A stretch of DNA of 33,971 nt, taken from JAHEIJ01 sp040235565 (GTDB lineage: Bacteria > Pseudomonadota > Gammaproteobacteria > UBA6429 > Thiohalophilaceae). The DNA lies in the NCBI GenBank assembly GCA_040235565.1, contig JBECLA010000149.1, positions 1 through 33,971 of the forward strand, read 5' to 3'. Shown here one piece after another: positions 8,385-15,698 of the stretch. The notes under the pieces are model-generated. The model did not search any database. It was not told the origin of the DNA and worked only from the letters and a program-made list of their open reading frames with translations. The position numbers were made by a program, and so were the translations under genes. The first letter of the stretch is position 1. Every line of letters begins with the position of its first letter.

Positions 8385-9324
8385 GACCATATTCCCGGCG
8401 CTTTTGGCGCTGTCCCATTTGGGAGGCAATGATCGAATCCAGAAACAGCTGCAGGAAATGGAAAATGATGCACACGACAATGGCCAGGCCGACAGGTTGA
8501 TCCAGCGCGGCGAGCACCCCGATCGCAACCGGCAAGGTTTTCTGCGAGGCGGTAAACAACAGGGCGCGCCATTCGCTTGGTTCAGGCCGATACAGGTAGC
8601 GGGATAACCAGCAGAGCAGCAACAAAGCTCCATGGACAGCGAAGGCAGCAACGACCATCAGCAATAAAAGCACCAGATTCATTCCTTTTAATGTATCGAC
8701 TGACGCCGACACCGACATCCAGACGGTTCCAACCACACAGAGTGACGGAAGAAATTTCAACAGCCACTGTTGCGGTGGAACGTGGACGACCAGTTTCAGC
8801 ACCATTCCGATCAGAAAAGGAATGAGAACAATTAATATCAGTTGCTTTAATAAAGGCCAGGGCGAAATGGAAATGATGCCGATACTCTCAAGGGTTAAAT
8901 GCAACATGAAAGGAATAGTAAAAATACCGACCAGATTCAACAGGATGGTCAGAAACAAGGCCTTGGGTACATTCCCCGCGGCGATCCGGGTCATGACAAT
9001 GCCGGAAGACAGCGTCGGTGGTACGGTGGCCATCACGACCAAACCCATAACGGCACCCACCGGCAGTGCAATGACAGATGCGACCCCCAGTCCAACAAAC
9101 GGGCTGATCAACAAACTGATCGTAATCCCCACAATGGAACCGGTAACCAGGCCACGTCCTCGCGGCAACTGTTTTAAATTCGTTTGATATCCATTGATCA
9201 GAAAAATGATGATCACCATCCAGGGAATCAAACCCAGTTGTTGCAATACCATCCCCGGACGGGGATCCAGCCATGCGAACAAGAACGCCAATAACAGACC
9301 AAAAGGTAAAAAGTAATTCTTCAT
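8377..9324 (-). CDS. BASS/SBF-like transporter, probable organic-acid symporter
   Basis: This 315-residue membrane protein has about nine to ten hydrophobic segments and the conserved stretch TVPPTLSSGIVMTRIAAGN (residues about 100-118). That stretch is typical of the SBF-like branch of the bile acid:sodium symporter superfamily. Members move anionic organic compounds across the inner membrane with sodium. Its last codons overlap the start of the GMC dehydrogenase, so transporter and enzyme form one operon and the imported compound, or its product, is probably the dehydrogenase substrate. The gene is transcribed divergently from mmsA across a 385-bp gap. The ribosome-binding site is weak (GAGCGG). 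Confidence 0.85.
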   Translation of the reverse strand: MKNYFLPFGLLLAFLFAWLDPRPGMVLQQLGLIPWMVIIIFLINGYQTNLKQLPRGRGLVTGSIVGITISLLISPFVGLGVASVIALPVGAVMGLVVMATVPPTLSSGIVMTRIAAGNVPKALFLTILLNLVGIFTIPFMLHLTLESIGIISISPWPLLKQLILIVLIPFLIGMVLKLVVHVPPQQWLLKFLPSLCVVGTVWMSVSASVDTLKGMNLVLLLLMVVAAFAVHGALLLLCWLSRYLYRPEPSEWRALLFTASQKTLPVAIGVLAALDQPVGLAIVVCIIFHFLQLFLDSIIASQMGQRQKRREYGHA

Positions 9325-9709
9325 ATCCGCTCGCGGTAACGCTGATTATCACACCGGGTTAGAGGCTGGTCTTTCAGGCCATATACCATCTTGATGGCCA
9401 GGTCACTATACGTCTTCAAACCGGGATTTTCGCATTATGAAACTTATGTGCATTCAGGTATATGTAGACAGTTATCTATGATTTAATCAAATCCTGGTCA
9501 TTTAGTTGCTAGTCGGCGACAGAGAATCCCTACGAACTTAATATAGATAGGGTTTTTATATTATTCCCGGAGATGGTTGATCACAGCACTTCTTATATCA
9601 TGCTGTCCTGGTGGCTGAGTATCACGTCTTGCAGCAATGCACTAATATTAGTTTTACTATCGGTAATTCAAACAAGCTTACGGGTACTCTTCCAGGCAAG
9701 GAAATATCT
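9325..9709. promoter_or_regulatory. Divergent control region between the BASS transporter and mmsA
   Basis: This 385-bp AT-rich gap holds no credible gene and must carry promoters for both flanking operons. It contains the inverted repeat GGCCAT/ATGGCC (9377-9399), a GntR-like TGTAGACA box (9464-9471), a perfect 12-bp palindrome (9641-9652) and an AAGGA ribosome-binding site before mmsA. I could not place convincing -35/-10 pairs. Confidence 0.5.
9641..9652. promoter_or_regulatory. Perfect 12-bp palindrome, candidate operator of mmsA
   Basis: ACTAATATTAGT reads the same on both strands and lies 57 bp upstream of the mmsA start, a fitting place for a dimeric regulator. Confidence 0.35.
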
Positions 9710-11209
9710 ATGGTCAAAACGCTACACCACTACCTGAACGGCCAACGGGTTGAAGGAACCAGCGGCCGATATGGTGAGGTTTACAATCCCACCACCGGTG
9801 AGGTTTCCGCCAAAGTCCCGCTGGCCTCGGCGGATGAAACCGCCAGGGCGATAGAGATGGCGGCGGCGGCTTTTCCCGCCTGGCGGGATACGCCTCCGCT
9901 GCGCCGTGCCAGGGTATTTTTTCGTTTCAAGGAACTGCTTGATCAACATCTGGAAGAACTTGCCGAACTCGTATCAGCCGAACACGGTAAGGTACTCAGT
10001 GATGCGCGCGGGTCTGTGATTCGGGGTATCGAAGTCGCCGAATTTGCCTGTGGCGCGCCTCATTTGCTGAAAGGTTATTTCTCTGAAAATGTGGGGCGTA
10101 ATGTCGACAGTCACTCGATACGCCAGCCACTGGGAGTTTGTGCTGGCATCACCCCCTTCAATTTTCCGGCGATGGTCCCGATGTGGATGTTTCCGCTGGC
10201 GATCATCTGCGGCAACACCTTTATTCTGAAAACCTCCGAAAAAGTCCCTTCTACCGCGCTGCGGCTGGCTGAATTACTGAGCGAAGCCGGGTTACCGGAT
10301 GGCGTCATGAACGTGGTGAACGGCGACAAAGACGCGGTCAATACCCTGCTCACCCATCCCGGCGTTGCCGGCGTCAGCTTCGTCGGCTCCACCCCGGTCG
10401 CCGAATATATTTACCAGACCGCGTCCAATCACGGGAAACGGGTCCAGGCGCTGGGTGGTGCCAAGAACCACATGGTCGTCATGCCGGATGCCGACATGGA
10501 ACAGGCCACCGACGCCCTGATGGGCGCCGCCTATGGCTCCGCCGGGGAGCGCTGTATGGCCATTTCCGTCGCCGTTGCCGTCGGGGATGAGACCGCCGAT
10601 GACTTGATAAAACGGCTGGCACCCCGGGTGCAAAATCTGAAGGTTGCCCCCAGCACCGCGCCGGATGCCGAGATGGGTCCCCTGGTGACCCGGGAACATC
10701 GTGACAAAGTCAAAGGCTATGTGGACCTGGGTGTGAAAGAAGGTGCTGAGCTGGTGGTCGACGGTCGGGACCTGACGGTTAAGGGCCATGAAAACGGTTT
10801 CTTTCTGGGCGGTTGCCTGTTCGACAAGGTCACCACCGAGATGCGTATCTACCAGGAAGAGATTTTCGGTCCGGTGTTGTGCGTGGTCCGTGCGCCTGAT
10901 TTCGAAACCGCCCTGGAGATGGTCAACCAGCATGAATTCGGTAATGGCACCGCGATCTTTACCCGTGATGGCGATACCGCCCGCACATACGCGTCACGGG
11001 TCCAGGTCGGAATGGTGGGGATCAATGTACCCATCCCCGTGCCCATGGCGTTCCACAGTTTCGGGGGCTGGAAACGTTCCTTGTTCGGTGACATCCACGT
11101 GCATGGCGAAGAGGGTATTCACTTTTACACCAAGCTGAAAACGGTGACTTCTCGCTGGCCCACCGGTATCCGTGCCGGCGCGGATTTCCATATGCCGACC
11201 ATGAAATGA
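9710..11209 (+). CDS. mmsA: CoA-acylating (methyl)malonate-semialdehyde dehydrogenase
   Basis: This enzyme oxidises malonate or methylmalonate semialdehyde with NAD+ and CoA to acetyl- or propionyl-CoA plus CO2. It acts in valine, inositol, beta-alanine and 3-hydroxypropionate breakdown. The 499-residue product shows the aldehyde dehydrogenase fold with GVCAGITPFNFPAMVPMWM, SFVGSTPVAEYI and catalytic Cys282 (GSAGERCMAIS). Its C-terminal stretch PIPVPMAFHSFGGWKRSLFG marks the MmsA/IolA/DddC branch. I start at 9710 because AAGGA lies at proper spacing. Longer readings add 33 residues outside the family. It heads the operon mmsA-glxR-ttuC-osmC and is divergent from the GMC dehydrogenase and BASS transporter. 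Confidence 0.94.
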   Translation: MVKTLHHYLNGQRVEGTSGRYGEVYNPTTGEVSAKVPLASADETARAIEMAAAAFPAWRDTPPLRRARVFFRFKELLDQHLEELAELVSAEHGKVLSDARGSVIRGIEVAEFACGAPHLLKGYFSENVGRNVDSHSIRQPLGVCAGITPFNFPAMVPMWMFPLAIICGNTFILKTSEKVPSTALRLAELLSEAGLPDGVMNVVNGDKDAVNTLLTHPGVAGVSFVGSTPVAEYIYQTASNHGKRVQALGGAKNHMVVMPDADMEQATDALMGAAYGSAGERCMAISVAVAVGDETADDLIKRLAPRVQNLKVAPSTAPDAEMGPLVTREHRDKVKGYVDLGVKEGAELVVDGRDLTVKGHENGFFLGGCLFDKVTTEMRIYQEEIFGPVLCVVRAPDFETALEMVNQHEFGNGTAIFTRDGDTARTYASRVQVGMVGINVPIPVPMAFHSFGGWKRSLFGDIHVHGEEGIHFYTKLKTVTSRWPTGIRAGADFHMPTMK

Positions 11210-11261
11210 TTCAACTTACTTGACGACAGGTCCAAAACCAAACCAGGGAGCAGAGATCGCT

Positions 11262-12134
11262 ATGAGCAAGATCGGATTCATTGGAGTAGGGATTATGGGG
11301 CGCCCGATGGCAGGGCATCTGCAAGCCGGGGGACATCAACTCTATCTGGTCAAACACCACACTGCCCTGCCCGAGGAATTGATTAAAGGGGGCGCGGTGG
11401 AATGTGCTTCGGCAAAAGAAGTGGCCGAGCAGGCTGAGAGCATCATCATCATGGTACCGGACACCCCCCAGGTACAACAGGCATTGTTTGGCGAGGCTGG
11501 CGTGGCAGCCGGATTGAGTCCCGGAAAACTGGTCATCGACATGAGTTCCATCTCGCCCATAGAAACCAAGTCCTTTGCAGCAAAGATTAATGAGCTGGGC
11601 TGCGACTACCTGGATGCGCCCGTCTCCGGTGGTGAAGTCGGTGCCAAGGCCGCGTCACTGACCATCATGGTGGGCGGGCCCGAAGCCGCTTTTGAAAAAG
11701 CCAGGCCCTTTCTCGAACTGATGGGCAAGAACATCACCCTGGTCGGTGACAACGGTGCCGGTCAGACCTGCAAGGTGGCCAACCAGATCGTCGTTGCCCT
11801 GACCATCGAAGCGGTCGGTGAAGCCCTGCTGTTCAGTTCCAAAGCCGGCGTCGATCCGGCAAAGGTACGACAAGCTCTCATGGGCGGCTTCGCCGGCTCC
11901 AAAATCCTCGAGGTGCATGGCGAGCGGATGATCAAGCGCACCTTTGATCCCGGTTTTCGCATCGCTCTGCACCAGAAAGATCTCAATCTGGCATTATCAG
12001 GTGCCCGTGAACTGGGCCTCAGCCTGCCGAACACTGCCACCACCCAGGAACTGTTCAATGCCTGTAATGGCGATCTCGATCATTCTGCCCTGGTCAAGGC
12101 GCTTGAAATGCTGGCCGATCACGAGGTTGCCTGA
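11262..12134 (+). CDS. glxR: Tartronate semialdehyde reductase (2-hydroxy-3-oxopropionate reductase)
   Basis: It reduces tartronate semialdehyde to D-glycerate in glyoxylate metabolism. The 290-residue protein has Rossmann motif GFIGVGIMGRPM, substrate motif DAPVSGGEVGA (about 118-128) and the catalytic Lys171 in GQTCKVANQ. Segments such as SSISPIETK, LMGGFAGSKILEVHGERM and GFRIALHQKDLNLAL match E. coli GlxR as I remember it, much better than 3-hydroxyisobutyrate dehydrogenase (MmsB). The adjacent mmsA might otherwise suggest MmsB. No acidic residue ends the second beta strand (LYLVKHH), which is compatible with NADPH use. It starts 52 nt after mmsA. The usual partners gcl and hyi are absent here, but a glycerate kinase gene lies at 29651-30904. 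Confidence 0.9.
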   Translation: MSKIGFIGVGIMGRPMAGHLQAGGHQLYLVKHHTALPEELIKGGAVECASAKEVAEQAESIIIMVPDTPQVQQALFGEAGVAAGLSPGKLVIDMSSISPIETKSFAAKINELGCDYLDAPVSGGEVGAKAASLTIMVGGPEAAFEKARPFLELMGKNITLVGDNGAGQTCKVANQIVVALTIEAVGEALLFSSKAGVDPAKVRQALMGGFAGSKILEVHGERMIKRTFDPGFRIALHQKDLNLALSGARELGLSLPNTATTQELFNACNGDLDHSALVKALEMLADHEVA

Positions 12135-12186
12135 CCTTCGATTAACAAAACAACTTCGAATCACCGTGTTTCTCGGTGCAGTTAAT

Positions 12187-12221
12187 CACAGGGGATGGTT
12201 CCCTGGTGGTCGTTCCCTGTG
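12187..12221 (+). other. Hairpin between glxR and ttuC
   Basis: CACAGGG and CCCTGTG form a 7-bp stem around a 21-nt loop in the 141-nt gap between the two genes. It may be a processing or attenuation element. There is no U-run. Confidence 0.3.
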
Positions 12222-12275
12222 GCAAGGATGGTGGCTTTTGGCCCTGCTACTGATGGCTAACTGCGGATGGACAAC

Positions 12276-13334
12276 ATGACACGTTACAGTATTGCCGTCA
12301 TCCCCGGCGATGGTATTGGCAAGGAAGTCGTCCCCGAAGGCCTGCGCGTACTGGAAGCAATCGGTCGCCGTTTCGATATCAACTTTCACTGGACCCACTA
12401 TCCCTGGAGCTGCGAAACCTACACCCGCACCGGCCGCATGATGCCGGAAGATGGCATCGCCCAGCTCAAGCAACATGATGCGATTTTTCTCGGCGCGGTC
12501 GGCTTTCCCGGTGTTGCGGATCACATCTCTTTATGGGGATTGTTGATACCCATACGCCGGGAAATGCAGCAATACATCAATCTGCGACCCGTGCGCCTGT
12601 TGAAAGGCATCACCTCACCCTTACGGGATCGCAGTGCTGCCGAGATCAACTTCATGGTGGTGCGGGAAAATAACGAGGGTGAATACTCGGAAATCGGTGG
12701 ACGACTGTATAGTGGCACCGACGCTGAAATGGTCGTTCAGGAATCGGTCTTTACCCGGCAGGGTGTGGACCGGGTTTTACGCTACGCATTTGACCTTGCG
12801 CAGGGCCGTAAAGCCAAACATCTTACTTCCGCGACCAAATCGAACGGTATCATCCATACCATGCCCTTCTGGGACGAACGCTTTGCCATCATCGGCGCGG
12901 AATACCCCGATGTCCGGATCGATCAGTACCATATCGATATTCTGACAGCCAATTTTGTCCTGCACCCGGACTGGTTCGATGTGGTGGTGGGGAGCAATCT
13001 GTTCGGAGACATTCTTTCCGATCTGGGTCCCGCGATCGCCGGTACCATTGGTGTCGCGCCGTCGGCAAATATCAATCCAGGCCACGATTTCCCTTCCATG
13101 TTTGAACCGGTACACGGTTCGGCACCCGACATCGCTGGCAAAGGTATTGCCAATCCCATCGGACAGATCTGGTCGGGGGCCATGATGTTAGACCACCTTG
13201 GCCATCCGGCTGCCGCCGCCTCAATAGAACAGGCCATTGAAACTGTGTTGCAGGAACCCGGCTTGCGCACCCCGGATCTGGGTGGTAAAGCGACGACGGT
13301 GGAACTGGGCAAGGCGATCGCCGAGATCATTTGA
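12276..13334 (+). CDS. ttuC: Tartrate dehydrogenase / decarboxylase, D-malate dehydrogenase family
   Basis: This beta-decarboxylating dehydrogenase family uses NAD+ and a divalent metal. Members oxidise (+)-tartrate, convert meso-tartrate to D-glycerate and CO2, and oxidise D-malate to pyruvate. The product (352 residues from the ATG at 12276, 355 from the in-frame ATG at 12267) starts with VIPGDGIGKEVVPEG. It has the TtuC/DmlA-specific region GAVGFPGVADHISLWGLL and the metal- and cofactor-binding segment GSNLFGDILSDLGPAIAG. Related isopropylmalate dehydrogenases lack the former. I prefer 12276 because GGAT lies about 8 nt upstream. It is the third gene of the mmsA operon. Its exact substrate among tartrate and D-malate cannot be decided from sequence. 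Confidence 0.88.
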   Translation: MTRYSIAVIPGDGIGKEVVPEGLRVLEAIGRRFDINFHWTHYPWSCETYTRTGRMMPEDGIAQLKQHDAIFLGAVGFPGVADHISLWGLLIPIRREMQQYINLRPVRLLKGITSPLRDRSAAEINFMVVRENNEGEYSEIGGRLYSGTDAEMVVQESVFTRQGVDRVLRYAFDLAQGRKAKHLTSATKSNGIIHTMPFWDERFAIIGAEYPDVRIDQYHIDILTANFVLHPDWFDVVVGSNLFGDILSDLGPAIAGTIGVAPSANINPGHDFPSMFEPVHGSAPDIAGKGIANPIGQIWSGAMMLDHLGHPAAAASIEQAIETVLQEPGLRTPDLGGKATTVELGKAIAEII

Positions 13335-13398
13335 TTCACGCCGCATCTCACGACGGCATTGAAGCAAGCTGCTCATCAGTTATAGGGAGGAACCAACC

Positions 13399-13797
13399 AT
13401 GCCAACCATTCATGCCACGGTAACCCAACTGGATCACTCCGCCTCCGAGGGGCAAGCACGTGATCATTCACTCGTCATGGATCGTCCCGCAGCCAAAGGT
13501 GGGCAGAACAAGGGCCCGATGGGTGGCGAAGCCCTGTTGCTGGGTCTGGGCGGCTGTTTTATGAGTAATCTGCTGGCCGCGGCTAAAGCCAGAGATATCG
13601 GACTGACCAATGCCCGGGCTGAAATTCGGGCCGAGCTTGCCGATGCACCGCCACGCTATACCGATATCCACATGAAGGTGACGGCACGGTGTGAGCCTGC
13701 CACAGAATTGAACAAACTGGTTACCATTGCAGAGCGTGGTTGTATCGTCGCAAATACCCTGGCCAGGGCGGTCAATCTTTCCATTGAATGTGGCTAG
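13399..13797 (+). CDS. OsmC/Ohr-family protein
   Basis: OsmC-family proteins are small dimeric thiol peroxidases that reduce organic hydroperoxides using two cysteines. The 132-residue product carries both family cysteines, Cys53 in LGLGGCFMSNLLAA and Cys115 in ERGCIVANT, and a conserved Glu44. Two more cysteines (98 and 131) are present. A strong AGGGAGGAA ribosome-binding site lies upstream. It is the last gene of the mmsA operon, 64 nt after ttuC. Co-expression with dehydrogenases that make reactive semialdehydes may point to a protective role, but this is inference. It belongs to the short YhfA/OsmC-like branch and not clearly to Ohr. Confidence 0.85.
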   Translation: MPTIHATVTQLDHSASEGQARDHSLVMDRPAAKGGQNKGPMGGEALLLGLGGCFMSNLLAAAKARDIGLTNARAEIRAELADAPPRYTDIHMKVTARCEPATELNKLVTIAERGCIVANTLARAVNLSIECG

Positions 13798-14052
13798 GGC
13801 ACAGTAACAGCGAAAGGAATTCAAGCTGATAATTTTAGCGGGATGACAATCTGGCTCGACTGTTGTGTATTCAGTTCGGCACAGAGGAAGCGCAGCAAGC
13901 AGTGGGGCATAAATACAATCAGTCTGTTTTCATCGCCGGATTCATGTGCCCTTTAATCCAGGCCGAGGTGTTGGAGCCCGGGATTACATCACTAACAGCA
14001 CAAGTAACTTCATCATCCCTGATTAATACCGGCGTAAGGAAAGCGGATCTAT
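13798..14052. other. Gap between convergent operons
   Basis: About 255 bp lie between the end of the osmC-like gene and the stop codon of the small minus-strand membrane protein. I see no credible gene and no clear terminator hairpin. The plus-strand reading at 13863-14078 has no ribosome-binding site and no recognisable domain. Confidence 0.5.
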
Positions 14053-14235
14053 TCAGGTATGGTCAATACCGGACTTAAGTTCGCCAATTAACGCCGCAAA
14101 GGCCATGATCAGGACGATAGCCACAATAACGGGAAATGCGAACCGACCCGTACTCTCCCAGATTGAATGGGCCAGCCCTCCGACAAAAAGGCTAAAGGTA
14201 ATAATGCCCAATGCGCCACAAATAATATTAACCAT
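14053..14235 (-). CDS. Small two-helix membrane protein of unknown function
   Basis: The predicted 60-residue product has two hydrophobic segments (about 4-22 and 34-52) separated by a short polar stretch with His, Trp, Glu and Arg, and ends in a charged tail (ELKSGIDHT). GGAGG lies 12 nt upstream of the ATG. The gene follows the amidase by 61 nt on the same strand, at the end of the TRAP-transporter gene set. I do not recognise the family. Composition and position suggest a real small inner-membrane protein, perhaps an accessory of the transporter. Confidence 0.55.
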   Translation of the reverse strand: MVNIICGALGIITFSLFVGGLAHSIWESTGRFAFPVIVAIVLIMAFAALIGELKSGIDHT

Positions 14236-14296
14236 AATGTTCCACTGCCTCCGGTCACACCTTCTGGTTTATTCGCTTTTCAATTTGCCAGGGACT

Positions 14297-15622
14297 TCAC
14301 GTTGCAACCTGCCGCACAAGCCAGTTTGCTGTTCGCAACAAGCGGGCGTCATCATACTTGGCGGCAATCATCTGTACCCCGACCGGCAAACCATTGGACC
14401 CCTGCAGAATCGGTAGGGAAACACTGGGTACCCCGCAGAGGGACCAGGGTGTACAGAAAACAGGACTGCCTGTTGATTCAAGCCCTGACGGTGCCTCACC
14501 CGTGGTCGCCGGCGTGATGATGGCATCATAATCCAACAGTATTTCATCAAGCGCGCTGTTCAGCACCGGTATCCGCTCTACTGCATAATTATAGTCCATC
14601 GCCAGGCATCGCTGACCACGTTCAATCATCTCACGCAAGGTCGGGCTGAGGCTGTCCCTGCCACGTTCATATTCGCGGCGGAAACTCTTCGCCAGGTCGG
14701 CTTCCATAATCGTGCGATGCCAATCCACAGCCTTTTCCAACAGTTCGGAGAGATCCAGTTCTTCTACCCTGTCGTCGAGAAACTCCACCAGTTCGGCGAA
14801 GGCACCCTGTACATCTTCATCCGCCTGATCCCAGGCAGGTGTCTTGACGAATGCCAGACGCGGCGTCATGACCGGTTCCTCTGTCACACTAGCCATGAGG
14901 TTGGGACGGGAGCGCGACCGCAAATCCGGATCCCGATCATCAAAAGCCATGAGTTGTTGCGCCATCAATGCCGCATCCTCCATGGTCCGAGCAAAGACAC
15001 CCACCTGGTCCAGAATTCGCGACTGTTTCAGGATGCGGTATCTTGAGATCAGACCATGGCTGGGTTTGTAACCACACACCCCGCAATAGGATGCGGGCCG
15101 GATAATCGACCCGTTTGTCTGGGTACCAATGGCCAGAGGCACCATCCGGGCAGCCACGGCGGCGGCAGAACCACTGGATGAACCACCCGGGGTTCGTGCC
15201 GGATCATGTGGATTGCGGGTTTTGCCCGGGGCATAGACTGCCAGTTCGGTTGTGACGGTCTTGCCCATGATAACGGCACCGGCTTCACGCAGAAGGGCAA
15301 CAGCTGTCGCATCATAGGCAGGCGTGCGACCGGCGTGCAACACGGTGCCATCTTCCGTTGGCATATCCCTGGTATCGAAAATATCCTTTACCCCGACGGG
15401 TATCCCATGAAGTGGTCCCAATGACTTTCCACTGCGGCGATGCAAATCAGCATCCCGCGCCTGTTGTAGCGCATAATCAGGATCAAGGTGCACCCAGGCA
15501 CCGACAGAATCCTCTGACACATGAATGTGATCCAGACAGGCCTGCACCAGCTCTTCAGATGTGATTTCCCCGGACTGTATTGCCGCGGCAGCTTGTGCTG
15601 CACTCATTTCAAACAAATTCAT
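14297..15622 (-). CDS. Amidase-signature-family hydrolase
   Basis: Amidase-signature enzymes hydrolyse C-N amide bonds with a Ser-cisSer-Lys triad. The 441-residue protein has Lys79 (GIPVGVKDIFDT), cis-Ser148 (PGGSSSGSAAAVA) and the nucleophile Ser172 in TQTNGSIIRPASYCGV. The TQTNGS form differs from the TDTGGS of GatA, and a GatA role is unlikely because no gatB or gatC is nearby. The substrate is unknown. It lies 76 nt after dctM on the same strand. It could release a carboxylic acid from an imported amide, which would fit the acid-handling enzymes around it. Confidence 0.88.
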   Translation of the reverse strand: MNLFEMSAAQAAAAIQSGEITSEELVQACLDHIHVSEDSVGAWVHLDPDYALQQARDADLHRRSGKSLGPLHGIPVGVKDIFDTRDMPTEDGTVLHAGRTPAYDATAVALLREAGAVIMGKTVTTELAVYAPGKTRNPHDPARTPGGSSSGSAAAVAARMVPLAIGTQTNGSIIRPASYCGVCGYKPSHGLISRYRILKQSRILDQVGVFARTMEDAALMAQQLMAFDDRDPDLRSRSRPNLMASVTEEPVMTPRLAFVKTPAWDQADEDVQGAFAELVEFLDDRVEELDLSELLEKAVDWHRTIMEADLAKSFRREYERGRDSLSPTLREMIERGQRCLAMDYNYAVERIPVLNSALDEILLDYDAIITPATTGEAPSGLESTGSPVFCTPWSLCGVPSVSLPILQGSNGLPVGVQMIAAKYDDARLLRTANWLVRQVAT

Positions 15623-15698
15623 TTCTTCTTTTCACTACACAGCTGTAACACAACAGAATACCAGGCGGCCCGATTCAGAGCAGCCTGGCTACTCCCCA

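Noticed and set aside
8385..8651. N-terminal extension of the GMC dehydrogenase by 89 residues
   Set aside because: This part overlaps the transporter gene in another frame, is Cys/Pro/Arg-rich and unlike the family, and the normal FAD-binding N-terminus begins at 8384.
9601..9636. Sigma54 promoter upstream of mmsA
   Set aside because: TGGC and TTGCA are present, but 16 nt separate the GG and GC elements where 10 are needed.
10292..10933. Minus-strand open frame of 213 codons inside mmsA
   Set aside because: Antisense shadow of a conserved dehydrogenase with no recognisable domain.
11262..12134. Assignment of the second mmsA-operon gene as 3-hydroxyisobutyrate dehydrogenase (mmsB)
   Set aside because: Position next to mmsA suggests it, but the sequence follows the GlxR pattern through most of its length.
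13863..14078. 71-codon plus-strand open frame after the OsmC-like gene
   Set aside because: No ribosome-binding site, no domain or membrane pattern, and it overlaps the better-supported small membrane protein gene.
14297..15622. Amidase as GatA of the Glu-tRNA amidotransferase
   Set aside because: No gatB or gatC nearby, and the nucleophile motif is TQTNGS where GatA has TDTGGS.
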